A stretch of 64,000 bases of DNA, taken from the NCBI GenBank assembly GCA_003550325.1, contig QKWP01000123.1, positions 263,749 through 327,748 on the forward strand, in the 5' to 3' direction. Under the pieces are notes generated by a model, which saw nothing but the letters and a program-made list of their open reading frames with translations, was not told the origin of the DNA and did not search any database. The position numbers and the translations under genes are program-made. Each line of letters begins with the position of its first letter. Positions within the stretch are counted from its first letter, which is position 1. The stretch comes from Gigaspora rosea. Taxonomy: Eukaryota > Glomeromycota > Glomeromycetes > Diversisporales > Gigasporaceae. Below are positions 46,701 through 56,851 of this stretch, in pieces.

Positions 46701-49404
46701 TTCTATTAACGATAAAATTTGCATTTGTTTTTTTGAATAAATTATATACTTACGCACTGGAAATTTGACACGTAAGTGAAAGAACAAAGAAGTATATTTA
46801 ATAGAGAATTCTATTGACAATAAAGTGTACTTTGTATTTTGAATAAACTATACACTTACTTCCTGGTAATTCACACATAAAAAAATAATATTTAATAGAG
46901 AATTCTATTAATGATAAAATGTGTACTTTGATTTTGAATAAACTATAATTACCGTCTTGTAATTTAAAAGAACAAAGAAGTAATATTTAATAGAGAATTC
47001 TATTGACGATAAAATGTGTACTTTGTTTTTTGCAGGGTTGGGCAAGCTGTATATCCAGTGCTTTTTCACTGGACACTGGACGTTTCCAAATTGTCCAGTG
47101 TAATGTCCAGTGCATGTCCAGTGTCCAGTGACATATTTATAAAAAAATTCAATAAATAAATAAATTCGTCAAAGCACAACATATTTGGTCAGATAACTAG
47201 TACTCCCAGAGGATTGCTCTAGCTAATTCTTTAAAATTTTATAATAACTTTGATTTAATTTAATTTTATTCTTATTTAATTTTAAAATTTAGTTTAATTA
47301 TTGTATATTAGTCAAAAAATCTGTTAGCGCATACAGTACATTTGAAAAAATTAATAAGCAATAAATATGTTGGCCACATAATACTGTATCTAACTAAATA
47401 AAATATCTATATGCAACCAATTTGCTTGCAATTGTAAAGGATAGGATTTCAAATGATGTTAACCTCCCAAAGCAATATGCATGGTAAGCAGGTTTTGAGA
47501 AATATCAGGCTTGAAAACACTATAAATATTATATTATATAGCATGAACAGGCTTAATGAATTAATTTTTTTAAGTTATCAATTTTAACAGAATTGGCTAA
47601 TTATCTAGTTTATTTAATTTTTTTTGTTTAAAATTTTAAAAATTATAATTTTTTTTCTATTGCTTTTCACTGGACAATTAGGACACTGAACACTGGACAA
47701 ATTTCCAATTGTCCAATTGTCCAGTTGCCCAACCCTGGTTTTTTGAATAAACTATATACTTACAAACTGGTAATTTAACACGTAAATGAAAGAACAAAGA
47801 AGTAATAATTAATAGAGAATTCAATTGAGAATAAAATTTGTACTTCGTTTTTTGAATAAACTATATACTTACTCCCTGGTAATTTAACATGTATGTGAAA
47901 GAACAAAGAAGTAAAATTAATAAAGAAATCTATTGACAATAAAATGTGTATATTGATTTTTGAATAACTATATACTTACAAACTGGTAATTTAACAAGTG
48001 AAAGAGCAAAAAAGTAATATTTAATAGAGAATTCAATTGTGATAAAATATGTACTTTATTTTTTTGAATAAGCTATATACTTACAACCTGGTAATTCAAC
48101 ACGTAAGTGAAAAAACAAAGAAGTAGAGCATTCTATTGACAATAAAATGTGTGCTTTGTTTTTTGAATAAACTACTTACCCACTGGTAATTTAACACGTA
48201 AGTGAAAGAACAAAGAAGTAAAATTTAATGAGAATTCTATTGACGATAAAATGTGTACTTTGTTGTTGAATAAACTATATACTTACGGACTGGTAATTTA
48301 ACACGTATGTAAAAGAACAAAGAAGTAATATTTAATAGAGAATTCTATTGACGATAAATAAATTACTTACTTCCTGGTAATTTAACACGTAAGTGAAAGG
48401 ACAAAGAATAGTATTTAATAGAGAATTCTATTGACGATAAAATGTGTACTTTGATTTTTGAACAAACTATATACTTACTCCCTGGTAATTTAACATGTAA
48501 TTGAAAGAACAAAGAAGTAATGTTTAATAGAGAATTCTATTAACGATAAAATGTGTACTTTGTTTTTATTGAATAAACTATATACTTACAGCCTGGTAAT
48601 TTAACATGTAAATGAAAAAACAAAGTAAGATTTAATAGAGAATTCTATTGACGATAATATGTATACTTTGTTTTTTTTTGAATAAACTATATACTTACTC
48701 CCTGGTAATTTAACATAAGTGAAAGAACAAAGTAATATTTAATAGAAAATTCTATTGACGATAAAATACAGTATGTACTTTGTTTTTTGAATAATCTATA
48801 TACTTACGAACTGGTAATTTCACACATAAGTGAAAGAACAAAGAAGTAATATTTAATAGCGAATTCTATTGACGATAAATTTGTACTTTGTTTTTTTTGA
48901 ATAACGCACTGGTAATTTAACACGTTAGTGAAAGAACAAAGAAGTATATTTAATAAAGAAATCTATCGACGATAAAATGTGTACTTTGTGTTTTGAATAA
49001 ACTAATACACTTACTCCCTAGTAATTCACACGTAAGTGAAGAACAAAGAAGTAATATTTAATAGAGAATTCTATTGACGATAAAATGTGTACTTTGTTTT
49101 TGAATAAACTATAATTACCGTCTTGTAATTTAACATGTAAGTGAAAAGAACAAAGAAGTAATATTTAATAAAGAACTCTATTGACGATAAAATATGTACT
49201 GTACTTTGTTTTTTGAATAAACTATATACTTACAGACTGGCAATTTAACACGTAAGTGAAAGAATAAAGTAATATCTAGCAGAGAATTCTATTGACGATA
49301 AATAAACTATATACTTACTTCCTGGTAATTTAATACATAAGTGAAAGAACAAAGAAGTAATATCTAATAGAGAATTTTATTGATGAATAAACTATACTTA
49401 CATT
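40723..49404 (-). CDS. Array of 66 three-base micro-exons encoding the N-terminus of the Sel1-kinase
   Basis: Plus-strand first bases of each triplet, in transcript order: 49402, 49319, 49234, 49119, 49015, 48906, 48808, 48699, 48590, 48479, 48371, 48287, 48180, 48085, 47980, 47873, 47764, 46953, 46860, 46754, 46646, 46538, 46432, 46321, 46213, 46022, 45916, 45811, 45699, 45590, 45478, 45368, 45268, 45160, 44644, 44430, 44321, 44221, 44114, 44005, 43904, 43817, 43707, 43603, 43518, 43415, 43310, 43205, 43117, 42432, 42323, 42214, 42107, 41998, 41890, 41786, 41695, 41582, 41471, 41362, 41255, 41147, 41041, 40934, 40827, 40723. Each lies between an AG (usually TTACCAG) and a donor (usually GTAAGT). 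Joined, they read A-ATG..., beginning MNLRDASELENPGFLD, with no stop for 65 codons. They end CSAQCMEE plus AA, which the Sel1 exon's first G completes to Lys. All introns are phase 2. The donor is lost at 45368 and weak at 41786 and 41998; a TAGTAAGT fusion near 44540 has no triplet. Confidence 0.75.
42504..43081. mobile_element. MITE inserted in an array intron (GTGATAAATCAACTAAG arms)
   Basis: Arms of about 32 bp with GTGATAAATCAACTAAGTAA start just inside 42504 and end just before 43081. AAAATG flanks both sides (42498-42503, 43082-43087) and matches the array sequence at that point. The interior is non-coding. It lies wholly within one intron-like unit. Confidence 0.8.
44728..45129. mobile_element. 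hAT-like MITE in the array, perfect 8-bp target duplication
   Basis: The ends TAGGGACAATGATTTTCTG (44728) and CAGAAAATTATCGTCCCTG (45129) are inverted, and ACTTTGTT flanks both sides (44720-44727 and 45130-45137). Removing the element and one copy restores a normal array unit. The interior is full of TCACAGAA/TTCTGTGA words. The short frames at 44703-44897 and 44961-45146 follow these repeats. Confidence 0.9.
46123..46123. other. Assembly join (N) in the micro-exon array
   Basis: About 80 bp before the N is repeated exactly after it, as expected for unmerged overlapping contig ends. The units with triplets at 46022 and 46213 are probably direct neighbours. Confidence 0.85.
47033..47737. mobile_element. 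hAT-like MITE in the array (CAGGGTTGGGCAA ends)
   Basis: CAGGGTTGGGCAA at 47033 and TTGCCCAACCCTG ending at 47737 are perfect inverted ends. GTTTTTTG flanks both sides (47025-47032, 47738-47745), a perfect 8-bp duplication that restores the array unit when collapsed. Subterminal GTCCAGTG/CACTGGAC words occur about 15 times. No transposase is encoded; a hAT transposase remnant lies at 63.1-64 kb. Confidence 0.92.
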
Positions 49405-49420
49405 CTGGTAGAGATGTTTA

Positions 49421-50886
49421 ATACGCAGTTAAAGATTGGTAAACATTATACATATTCCTGGAGACTTATATATGCATATCGATATATTGTATCATACAAA
49501 TAAAGCTGCAATGCAAGACGATAATAAATAAATTAATTTTCAAGTTTGGAGATAGATTTTTGGCGACCTTATTAGATGGATTACGATATTTTTAGCAGCC
49601 TGAATACGTTATGTAAATTATAATGCTATTGATGAAGATAAAAATACACAGTTACGTATATAGTTAGACGAAACCTCAAGGTTTCGCGCTGACGAAATGT
49701 GAAACCTAGTTTCATCTTTCATCAACTAAACTCAAATGACGAAATAACGAAACTGACAAAAGGTGATGAAACTGACGAAATTGCTAAGAGTGACAAACAA
49801 TAAAATATGAAGAAACTGATTATATCTATCCACAATTTTTTTCCATTTCCACGTATATTTATTTTTTTTATTATTTTTATAATAAAATTATCATCCCGTC
49901 ACGAGTGTCCTGTACATTTTTACCAATCATTTTGCATGTGTGAAAACTAGATGGCCATGAGAAATTCACAATAGTGATTATATAATACATAGCCCTTGGT
50001 AATTATTAAGGGTATGTGTTCGTGAGAATAATTCATCAATTACGAATAAATGGTGATAATCCTGTAGTTACAGATACCAGGAACATAGTACAAAGTACGA
50101 AGTGTATACCAGGAACAGAGTGATGCATATCATGTATTACGTAGTAATAGAAAATCAAAATCAAGTTTGAATCTTGATTAGTGATGGGTCGGGTCATGAC
50201 GGTCATGACTAGTGATGTGCTATATACAGTACATACGTACTATACGCTAAAATTTTGCTGATAAAAATATTGATATGGACATTGACCAATCATATTTGTT
50301 AAATTGATTAACACTGGAGTTTTTTTGTTAGATACAGTTAATATATTTAATAGTTATTCCATGTTTCTATATGATCGCATGACGGGTTTTACGACTTATA
50401 ATCACTAGTTTAATCAGTAAAGAAAACCAATTTTCTAGTATTGCATGTTTTTTCCCCAGCAATGCATGTTATTTCCCAGTGCACTTTAAATTCTTTCAAA
50501 ATATTCATTATGATGCTAGCTTTTAAAATTTTTACCGATAGAATAAAATACAGTAATACTTTGTTCACTAGTTTGCAAAGTTTTTTTAAACCGAATAAAA
50601 ATCGTTATTAGTTTTTAGAATTCATTAATAGTGTAAAAATACTATTTAATTTTTTAATCGTTAAGGTCTTAATAAATATATTTAATATAAAATATTATTG
50701 TATTTATTTAAGAGGTTATTTATATCTTGTGGGAGTGGGTATTCTTATTTTTCGCACCTCCGATCATACCAATCAGATGATTCAATTTTGTGTAATAATT
50801 GAATGTAAACAAAGACAAAAAATGTAAACAAAAATTAAAAATCTAACTATCCTAAGAAAAATTAAAGATATTATAAAAAAATTTTT
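49421..50886. other. Upstream flank of the array
   Basis: It contains a GACGAAAC/GAAACTGACGA word cluster at about 49665-49800 and a short TAGTGATGGGTCGGGTCATG end-like motif at 50180. No gene is supported. If the micro-exon transcript has further 5' exons they would lie here. Confidence 0.4.
49465..49472 (-). promoter_or_regulatory. TATATAAG box upstream of the micro-exon gene
   Basis: TATATAAG on the minus strand lies about 62 bp upstream of the inferred ATG (A at 49403). Between them the last bases before the first triplet are CTACCAG, so the first triplet could be part of a leader exon or be preceded by another intron. This is position-based inference. Confidence 0.35.
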
Positions 50887-51095
50887 TACCTATATGTAAA
50901 ATCTCATGCTGAACAAGTTTACTTAGAGAACTTAAGAAGATTATCTTAGTAGACTTTTAAGATATTATCAAAAAACTAAAGAAAAAAATAAAAAAATGAA
51001 AATATCCTAAAATTCTATTAAGATAATCTTTGTTTCACGCCTAAGCAAACTTGTTCAGCATGAAATTTTGCATATAAGCGAATTATCTAAAAGTA
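50887..51095. repeat. Inverted repeat, arms about 60 bp
   Basis: TCATGCTGAACAAGTTTACTTAG at about 50906 is repeated inverted at about 51040-51065 with a few changes, enclosing about 90 bp. It is probably a MITE whose outer ends I cannot fix. Confidence 0.6.
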
Positions 51096-51457
51096 TTTTT
51101 TATTAATATTATATGAGATATTGTTAAAATAAAAAACAACTCCAAAATTATAATTTAACAATTAACCAATCAAAATTGAGATGTGAGATGCAATGTAGAT
51201 CGCTGGATGCGAGACATACATTTTTCCTTTATTTAAACCTAATTTTAATATCAACATTAAAATATTTTTGCAATTACTAATGTTAATTTGAGGAATCAAA
51301 CTATTATTTGAATTATCTTCATTATCATTTGTTTGTAACTCGGTACTTGCTTGTTTTGAAGTAATTCATGCTCTAACTGTTTTGCATTGGTAATTCAAAT
51401 TAATTGAAAATCGATATTCTTCAAGAACTCAAAATCCAGGTTTCGACAGCACCATAT

Positions 51458-53167
51458 TTAAGGGTAAAGTATACATAGATCATTTTTCATATGACATGCA
51501 TGGCAAACCAAGTCCTTATATAGATAATAAAAATATGCTACTAGTAAAAGTTTTTAGAAACACAATTAATTTTCGCCAAATTTTTGTGGCACATAGATTA
51601 TAACCTTCTATTTATAGTAGTAAAATTTTTAAAGGCTATATTATTTTAAAAAATATACTTACATATACATTAAATTTGCTGCGGTGACCCCAAATTTTCC
51701 ACAGTAACCCTGGTCGTACAAACCAAAAAAAGCAAGGGTATCATGTTTCTAGAAAAAAAGTTGCCCAATCAGATTTAAAAAAAACTAAAGACAGTTAAAT
51801 ATAATTGTTTCTAGTAACCCGCCAAGGTGCCTTTTTTGAAAAAAATTTTGGTGCATCTGCACCATGGTGCACCTCTGATATGTGCCTGATTTATGTAATA
51901 TATACAGATTTCAGATTAATATTAAATATTAATATAGTAATAATTTTGTAATACACAATTTATTTATACAAAATTCAAAATCATTATATATCACTAAAAA
52001 CATCTAATATATTATATCACTAATACCACTAAACTACCCTATCCTAACTCTAACCCTAAACCCAAACAAACTACTCAACTCGAACCTTAACTGACTACTA
52101 AAAAAAAATTAAGTTACCAAATTTACTATTCGCTACCAGCAAGAGAAACAAATGACAAAGTCGCAGAACTAGTTATAGAACCACCAACTGCAAATTTACT
52201 ACCAGCGGCATACCAGTACAACAAAACTAACAAAACATGTTTTATAGTATTATGCATATAACAGAAAGCCAAGAAACCGAAATGCAAATGTATAAAGATA
52301 TGACTAATAATTGTCTAGAAAAAAGATTATTAGTTGGTGTTAGTTGGACGTACTCGCAAAAAAAAAACAAGAAATTAAACAACACAACTCCAACAACTTC
52401 AACAACAGTCCAACTACGGTGACTTTAACAAAATGCAATTTCAACTGTTAACTGCCCAGAAAAAAAAAGCAGGTTAGTCAATGTTATGTAAGAAAAGCTC
52501 AATATTGCATGAAAAAAAAGCAAGGTGGCCAACAAAAACTAATAACACCACCAGCAAAACAACATAGCATAAAAGTAATAAAATACTACCAACTAGTTAC
52601 TTTAACTATGGCAAAAGTAATACCAAAATAACATAGCACCAAAAGCGATGAAATATATACTGGTAATTCACTGATTATAGTAAAGCAACTCCAACAACTC
52701 CAATACAACAACTTCAACAAGGGCAAATTCCAACTGTTGACTGTTCAAAAAAGAAAAATGTGGTCTGTTATATAAGAAAGGCTCTTACATGAAACGAAAG
52801 AAACAAGGTAAAAACAAAGACTCCAAATACTACTACTAGCAAGACAACATGGCACAAGAGTAATAAAACCCACCACTATTTATACAAACTACAGCGACAG
52901 CAACTCCAAACATGGCACCAAAAGCGACAAAATCCTCACTAGAGATTTTCTAATTACAGTGATACAAACAGTATTCTGTATTTAAAAAAAAGTTAGCTAA
53001 ATATTATATAAGAAAAAAATCAACTGATCTGATGTAATTGATAATTATAGGTTACGGGTTATAGAATATTCTAGGGTATTCAATTTTTGCATTTATCACA
53101 ATGTGTTATACAAAAAAATTACTATACATATCATATGAAAAATGATCTACGTATACTCTACTCTTAA
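51458..53167. mobile_element. TTAA-flanked element (family A, long copy)
   Basis: TTAA at 51458-51461 and 53164-53167 flank arms of about 37 bp (GGGTAAAGTATACATAGATC left; inverted GAGTAGAGTATACGTAGATC right) that match the MITE at 5600-6125. The 1.7-kb interior is CAA/ACT-rich with a CTAACCCTAA stretch at 52035-52060 and no recognisable transposase. The short frame at 52237-52422 is low-complexity. Confidence 0.8.
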
Positions 53168-53531
53168 CCATTCTCTAATAGTGTCTTCAGTACAACCTCA
53201 AATCAATCATTATTAGACAAGTTTTTCTGCAGGGTTATCATGTGAAGCAACATTTACGTTAGATAGGTTCTGTGCAATACTATTAATTAATCTAGAAGTC
53301 TTTGAAAACAAGTCTTATTTACTTATTTATTAAGTGTATTATAACAAAAAAACAAATATTAGTATATATATATACAGTAATTAAAATACTAGAATGAAAC
53401 CTTCTTGTGAGTTAATATTCATTTTAAATTAAAAAAAAGACCAGCAAAAAAAATCTATCAAAAAAAGCCTATTTAAAACATCATTATAACATTATATAAA
53501 ATGAAGAATATTCCTGCTATAGGGGAATAAA

Positions 53532-53588
53532 CTGGTAAATCCCATCAGCTGAGCCCTTTCGGGCCCCTAGCTAATTGGGATTTACCAG
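53532..53588. repeat. Long hairpin (CTGGTAAATCCCA arms)
   Basis: CTGGTAAATCCCA at 53532-53544 pairs with TGGGATTTACCAG at 53576-53588, and an inner stem around GGGCCC continues it. Confidence 0.8.
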
Positions 53589-53984
53589 CTGATTTACTTC
53601 TTATTCCAGCTGCAGCAAGAAATAAATAGTACTTATTTAGCATTCTACTATGATTAGGCTTACCAATTAACCCAGGTTATTTGGTATTTATTTTTACTAA
53701 ATTTAATTTAGTTACATAATTTACAATTTATTTTTTTTATCAAAAACAAATATTAAATTGTTGTATTAGGCCTGAAAGCCTTTAAAATTGTAAAATCAAT
53801 AATTTAATTCAATAATAAAATTATCGAATTTACATTAATTTGAATACATATTTCTAGTTGATAGTAACATTTTCAGCTGTAATATAGCAAGGAAAGTGCA
53901 GTAAATCACGTAATTTTCTTGGGGGTCCCCATTTATCACATTCTATATATATATAGTCTAAATAGCCAATAATATTGAAGTAAA

Positions 53985-54530
53985 TATTTTTTTAAAAAAT
54001 TTTATTTTTTCGTCGAACGTAAAAATCAAAATCAATTAATAAAAAGTTCTCTAATACTTATAAAAATTTTATAGTAAGAGTATTTTGACCTGCTTAATAA
54101 GGTTACTTATACGATTTTAATCGATTTTATTATTAAAATTTAGACTTTACTATGTGTGACTTTTGTTAATTGTGGGCGAATATATTTTTTTAAAAAATTT
54201 TAATTTTTTGTTGAAGGTAAAAATCAAAAGTCAATTAATTAAAATTCTCCAATATTTATGAAAATTTTATGATAAGTGTATTTTGACCTGCTGAATAAGG
54301 TTGCTTATGCGATTTAAATCGATTTTCTTATTAAAATTTAGACTTTACTATGTAGTAACTTTTGTTAATTGTGGGGCAAATATATTTTTTTAAAAAATTT
54401 TAATTTTTCTGTTGAAGGTAAAAATCAAAAGACAATTAATAAAAATTCTCCAGTATTTATAAAAATTTTATTGTAAGTATATTTTGACCTGCTGAATAAG
54501 GGTACTTATGCAATTGTAGAGTAGCTTATT
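53985..54530. repeat. Tandem repeat of about 200 bp, 2.7 copies
   Basis: The words TTGACCTGCT(G)AATAAGG, AATTTAGACTTTACTATGT and GTTGAAGGTAAAAATCAAAA recur with a period close to 200 bp. No gene. Confidence 0.75.
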
Positions 54531-55337
54531 TTCAGATCAAAGATGTTTTTGAGTTTTTTTTAAATATTATAAAATTTAAATGGTCAATAGTTCTATCACT
54601 AGGAGCCAGGACCTATATAAACCCTAATTACGTAATTTACTGCACTTCCCTAATTATTGATGATCGTAGTTTTACTGGTTATATCTTGTGCTTCAGAATT
54701 ATTTATCTTGGAAGTTTTACGAAAAACTCATTCCCCACCAATTGTAGAATTTTTTAGACACATTCAAGTATAATGGTAAGTTTACTTTAGATAAATCTTG
54801 AAAAGGTGCATGAAATAGTTTAAAAAATGGAAGATTTGGATGATGAGACTGTTGATGTTGTAGAGTAGACAGGAGCTTGGACTTCATTTTGCTTTGATTT
54901 CTAAATAAACAAACAACTAAATAAATGACCATTAAAATAATAATAGCAATAAAAAAATAAATATATTTATACTTTCAATTATTATAAACACACTTATGAT
55001 ATTTTACCATCATAGGTAAATTAGATTTGCAAATCTGTATAACAAAACAAAAAAATATAATTTTTACAAAACAAAATATAAATATTAATTACTTTAGAGT
55101 TAGGGTAAAGCCTGAGATTTTATTGGGGCATTAGTATATACAAAATTTAGCAAGAAATCTTTTTATTAGAACCCCAAAGGTAGTTTTATAAGCAAAATTT
55201 TGCAATATGAATATTTTTTAAAAAAATAAACGAAAAAATGAAATTCTTTGTTACAACTGATCTTAAATTTTGATTGACTATTCTAATAGTTTTGTGTAAT
55301 ATAGTGTAAAACACTATAGATGCATTTTTGTAAAATC

Positions 55338-55670
55338 CTATACTTTTAATATATGTGAAGGCCTTAATTTGTTTGAAGCTTCTGTATCATTTGAGACTTC
55401 TAATTCATTTGAGACTTCTAATTCATTTGAGGCTACCAATTTACTTGAGACTTCTAATTTATTTGAGACTTTTGAGTTATTTGAAGTTTTCAAATTATTT
55501 GAATTACTTGAAGACAGTAACATTCCAACATTGTTAATTAGCAGTGAAAGTGCATTTTCTTTATATTTTTCAAATGGGCAGGCATAAATGCGATATGATA
55601 ATTTGCTTTTATGCCCAGTTAATGCCATAGTTGTAACCTAAAAATGTAATAGATATAGATCTACCAGAAT
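55338..55670 (-). pseudogene. C-terminus of a Crypton/DUF3504-type tyrosine recombinase with repeat tail
   Basis: After an acceptor TTTTTAG near 55640, the minus strand reads VTTMALTGHKSKLSYRIYACPFEKYKENALSLLIN. The TGH-K-S motif followed by YRIYA resembles the last catalytic part (GH...Y) of tyrosine recombinases of Crypton origin. The rest is a short-period tail of EVSNEL-type repeats encoded by an 18-bp minisatellite. Upstream exons with the catalytic arginine were not found in the window. Confidence 0.4.
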
Positions 55671-56002
55671 AGTTAATGATATTACAATCCTTTACATTAT
55701 TACCAACGGTGGTACAAATAGTTTTTAGAAGTATTCAACAATCTTTTTTACCCAATTGTGTATTATTATACCACTGGTTTGTTTGAAAATCTAATTATAA
55801 TTAATTAATAAAATAAATAAATTAAAAAAAATTAATGTGGAGAGAGCTAGTTGGTAGAAAAAATAGTTGGTAGTTATGATAGGCTGTGAGAACCATTCTG
55901 TGAAGTATTATACAACTCAGAACAAAGCAGTATAGTGCGAAGAAAACCTCACTATAGCAGGTTGCACATAGGTATTCTCTGAATAACTGGTGAGCTAATA
56001 CA

Positions 56003-56219
56003 GTCAGACAAGGACTGAGAAATCTTTATTATAGGTCCCAGCATAAAAAAGTCAAATTATATTTTTTTGCAAATTAAAGGTTGTTTATAATTAAGCAAAT
56101 CAGTTTTATGGGCACCTTTAAAAAATTAATAGTAATATGAATCATATTGGTAGAGCACCTTGGGGTACCAAATAGTCTACCCTAATATGATTACCTCTCT
56201 AAAAAAAATATAATTATGC

Positions 56220-56273
<54 letters not shown>

Positions 56274-56517
56274 AAATNAATAAAATAAAATTTATAATAA
56301 AGCGAATTATATTATGACAAGTACCTTTTATATAACCTATATACGCGAATCTATTTATGTGCAGTAACTAATTTTGTTGCAAATTATATAAAGTCGAGGA
56401 CTTTACACAACTTATAATAATTCAAATCTATAATAGGTTGATCAGCATTTTTAATTTATAGTAGTGTTCAAATATAGTCATGGCAGGACCTATAATAAAG
56501 ATTTTCCAGTCCTGTTG
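56003..56517. mobile_element. MITE with ATCTTTATTATAGGTCC arms, poly-A inside
   Basis: CAGTCAGACAAGGACTGAG and AAATCTTTATTATAGGTCC at 56003-56042 are repeated inverted at 56476-56517. The interior includes a run of roughly 45 A and an N at 56278, so its length is uncertain. The ends resemble pogo/Tigger-type CAGTC ends. Confidence 0.65.
56278..56278. other. Assembly join (N) after a poly-A run
   Basis: The N follows a long A run, so the true length of the run and any missing sequence are unknown. Confidence 0.9.
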
Positions 56518-56849
56518 GACCTCCATAAATACAACCTCCATAAATGCAATATCTCCCTAAATGCACATTTTTTCTATTCTGTAAGATGTTATTAGTGCTA
56601 AATGCACGTTCTATATTCTGTAAATGCACGTTCTCTTGAATAACATTTTATATTACACTAACCTCTCTAAATGCATGTAGCCAATCAAGTTTTAGTATTT
56701 AAGATAGTTATACAGTTTTGGTAGAAGTTACACAAACTTGATAATCAAAATTTTAAAGCTGCAATTTAATTGGCTCACTCTAAATGCAAACTTCCCTAAA
56801 TGCACATTGTAGACTTGTTCCTTCGAATTGCATTTATGGAGGTTGACTG
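56507..56849. mobile_element. Pogo-like MITE with CTAAATGCAC words
   Basis: The right end is CAGTCAACCTCCATAAATGC on the minus strand at 56849, followed by TA; the left end carries ACCTCCATAAATGCAA at about 56535. CTAAATGCAC words repeat inside in both orientations. The left border overlaps the previous MITE. Confidence 0.6.
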
Positions 56850-56851
56850 TA

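Larger units (their letters stand above)
40640..49420 (-). repeat. About 67-unit tandem array, ~109 bp per unit (near-identical introns)
   Basis: Read on the minus strand, the unit is GTAAGTATATAGTTTATTC, then an AAAACAAAGTACACATTTTA region, AATAGAATTCTCTATT (a 6-bp stem with a 4-base loop), AATATTACTTCTTTGTTCTT, and TTAAATTACCAG, then three variable bases. Unit length is about 85-115 bp. Intron-like parts are strongly alike while the triplet varies freely (about 20 different triplets, GGA and GTT commonest). Variants travel with triplets: the ACG triplets at 49119, 46953 and 41695 all have a GTAATT donor and ACAAG acceptor. Three transposons are inserted (42504-43081, 44728-45129, 47033-47737). 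An unmerged contig overlap surrounds the N at 46123. Confidence 0.95.

Noticed and set aside
40640-49420. CRISPR-like array (repeats with variable spacers)
   Set aside because: The variable part is only 3 bp and the conserved part is about 106 bp with splice signals; the context is a eukaryotic gene.
40640-49420. Plain centromeric or intergenic satellite
   Set aside because: Variation is confined to the codon-sized gap between splice consensus sites and the joined triplets form a phased open frame into the next exon.
54717-54932. Small secreted protein on the minus strand
   Set aside because: The N-terminus is hydrophobic but there is no family match, splice support or conserved feature.
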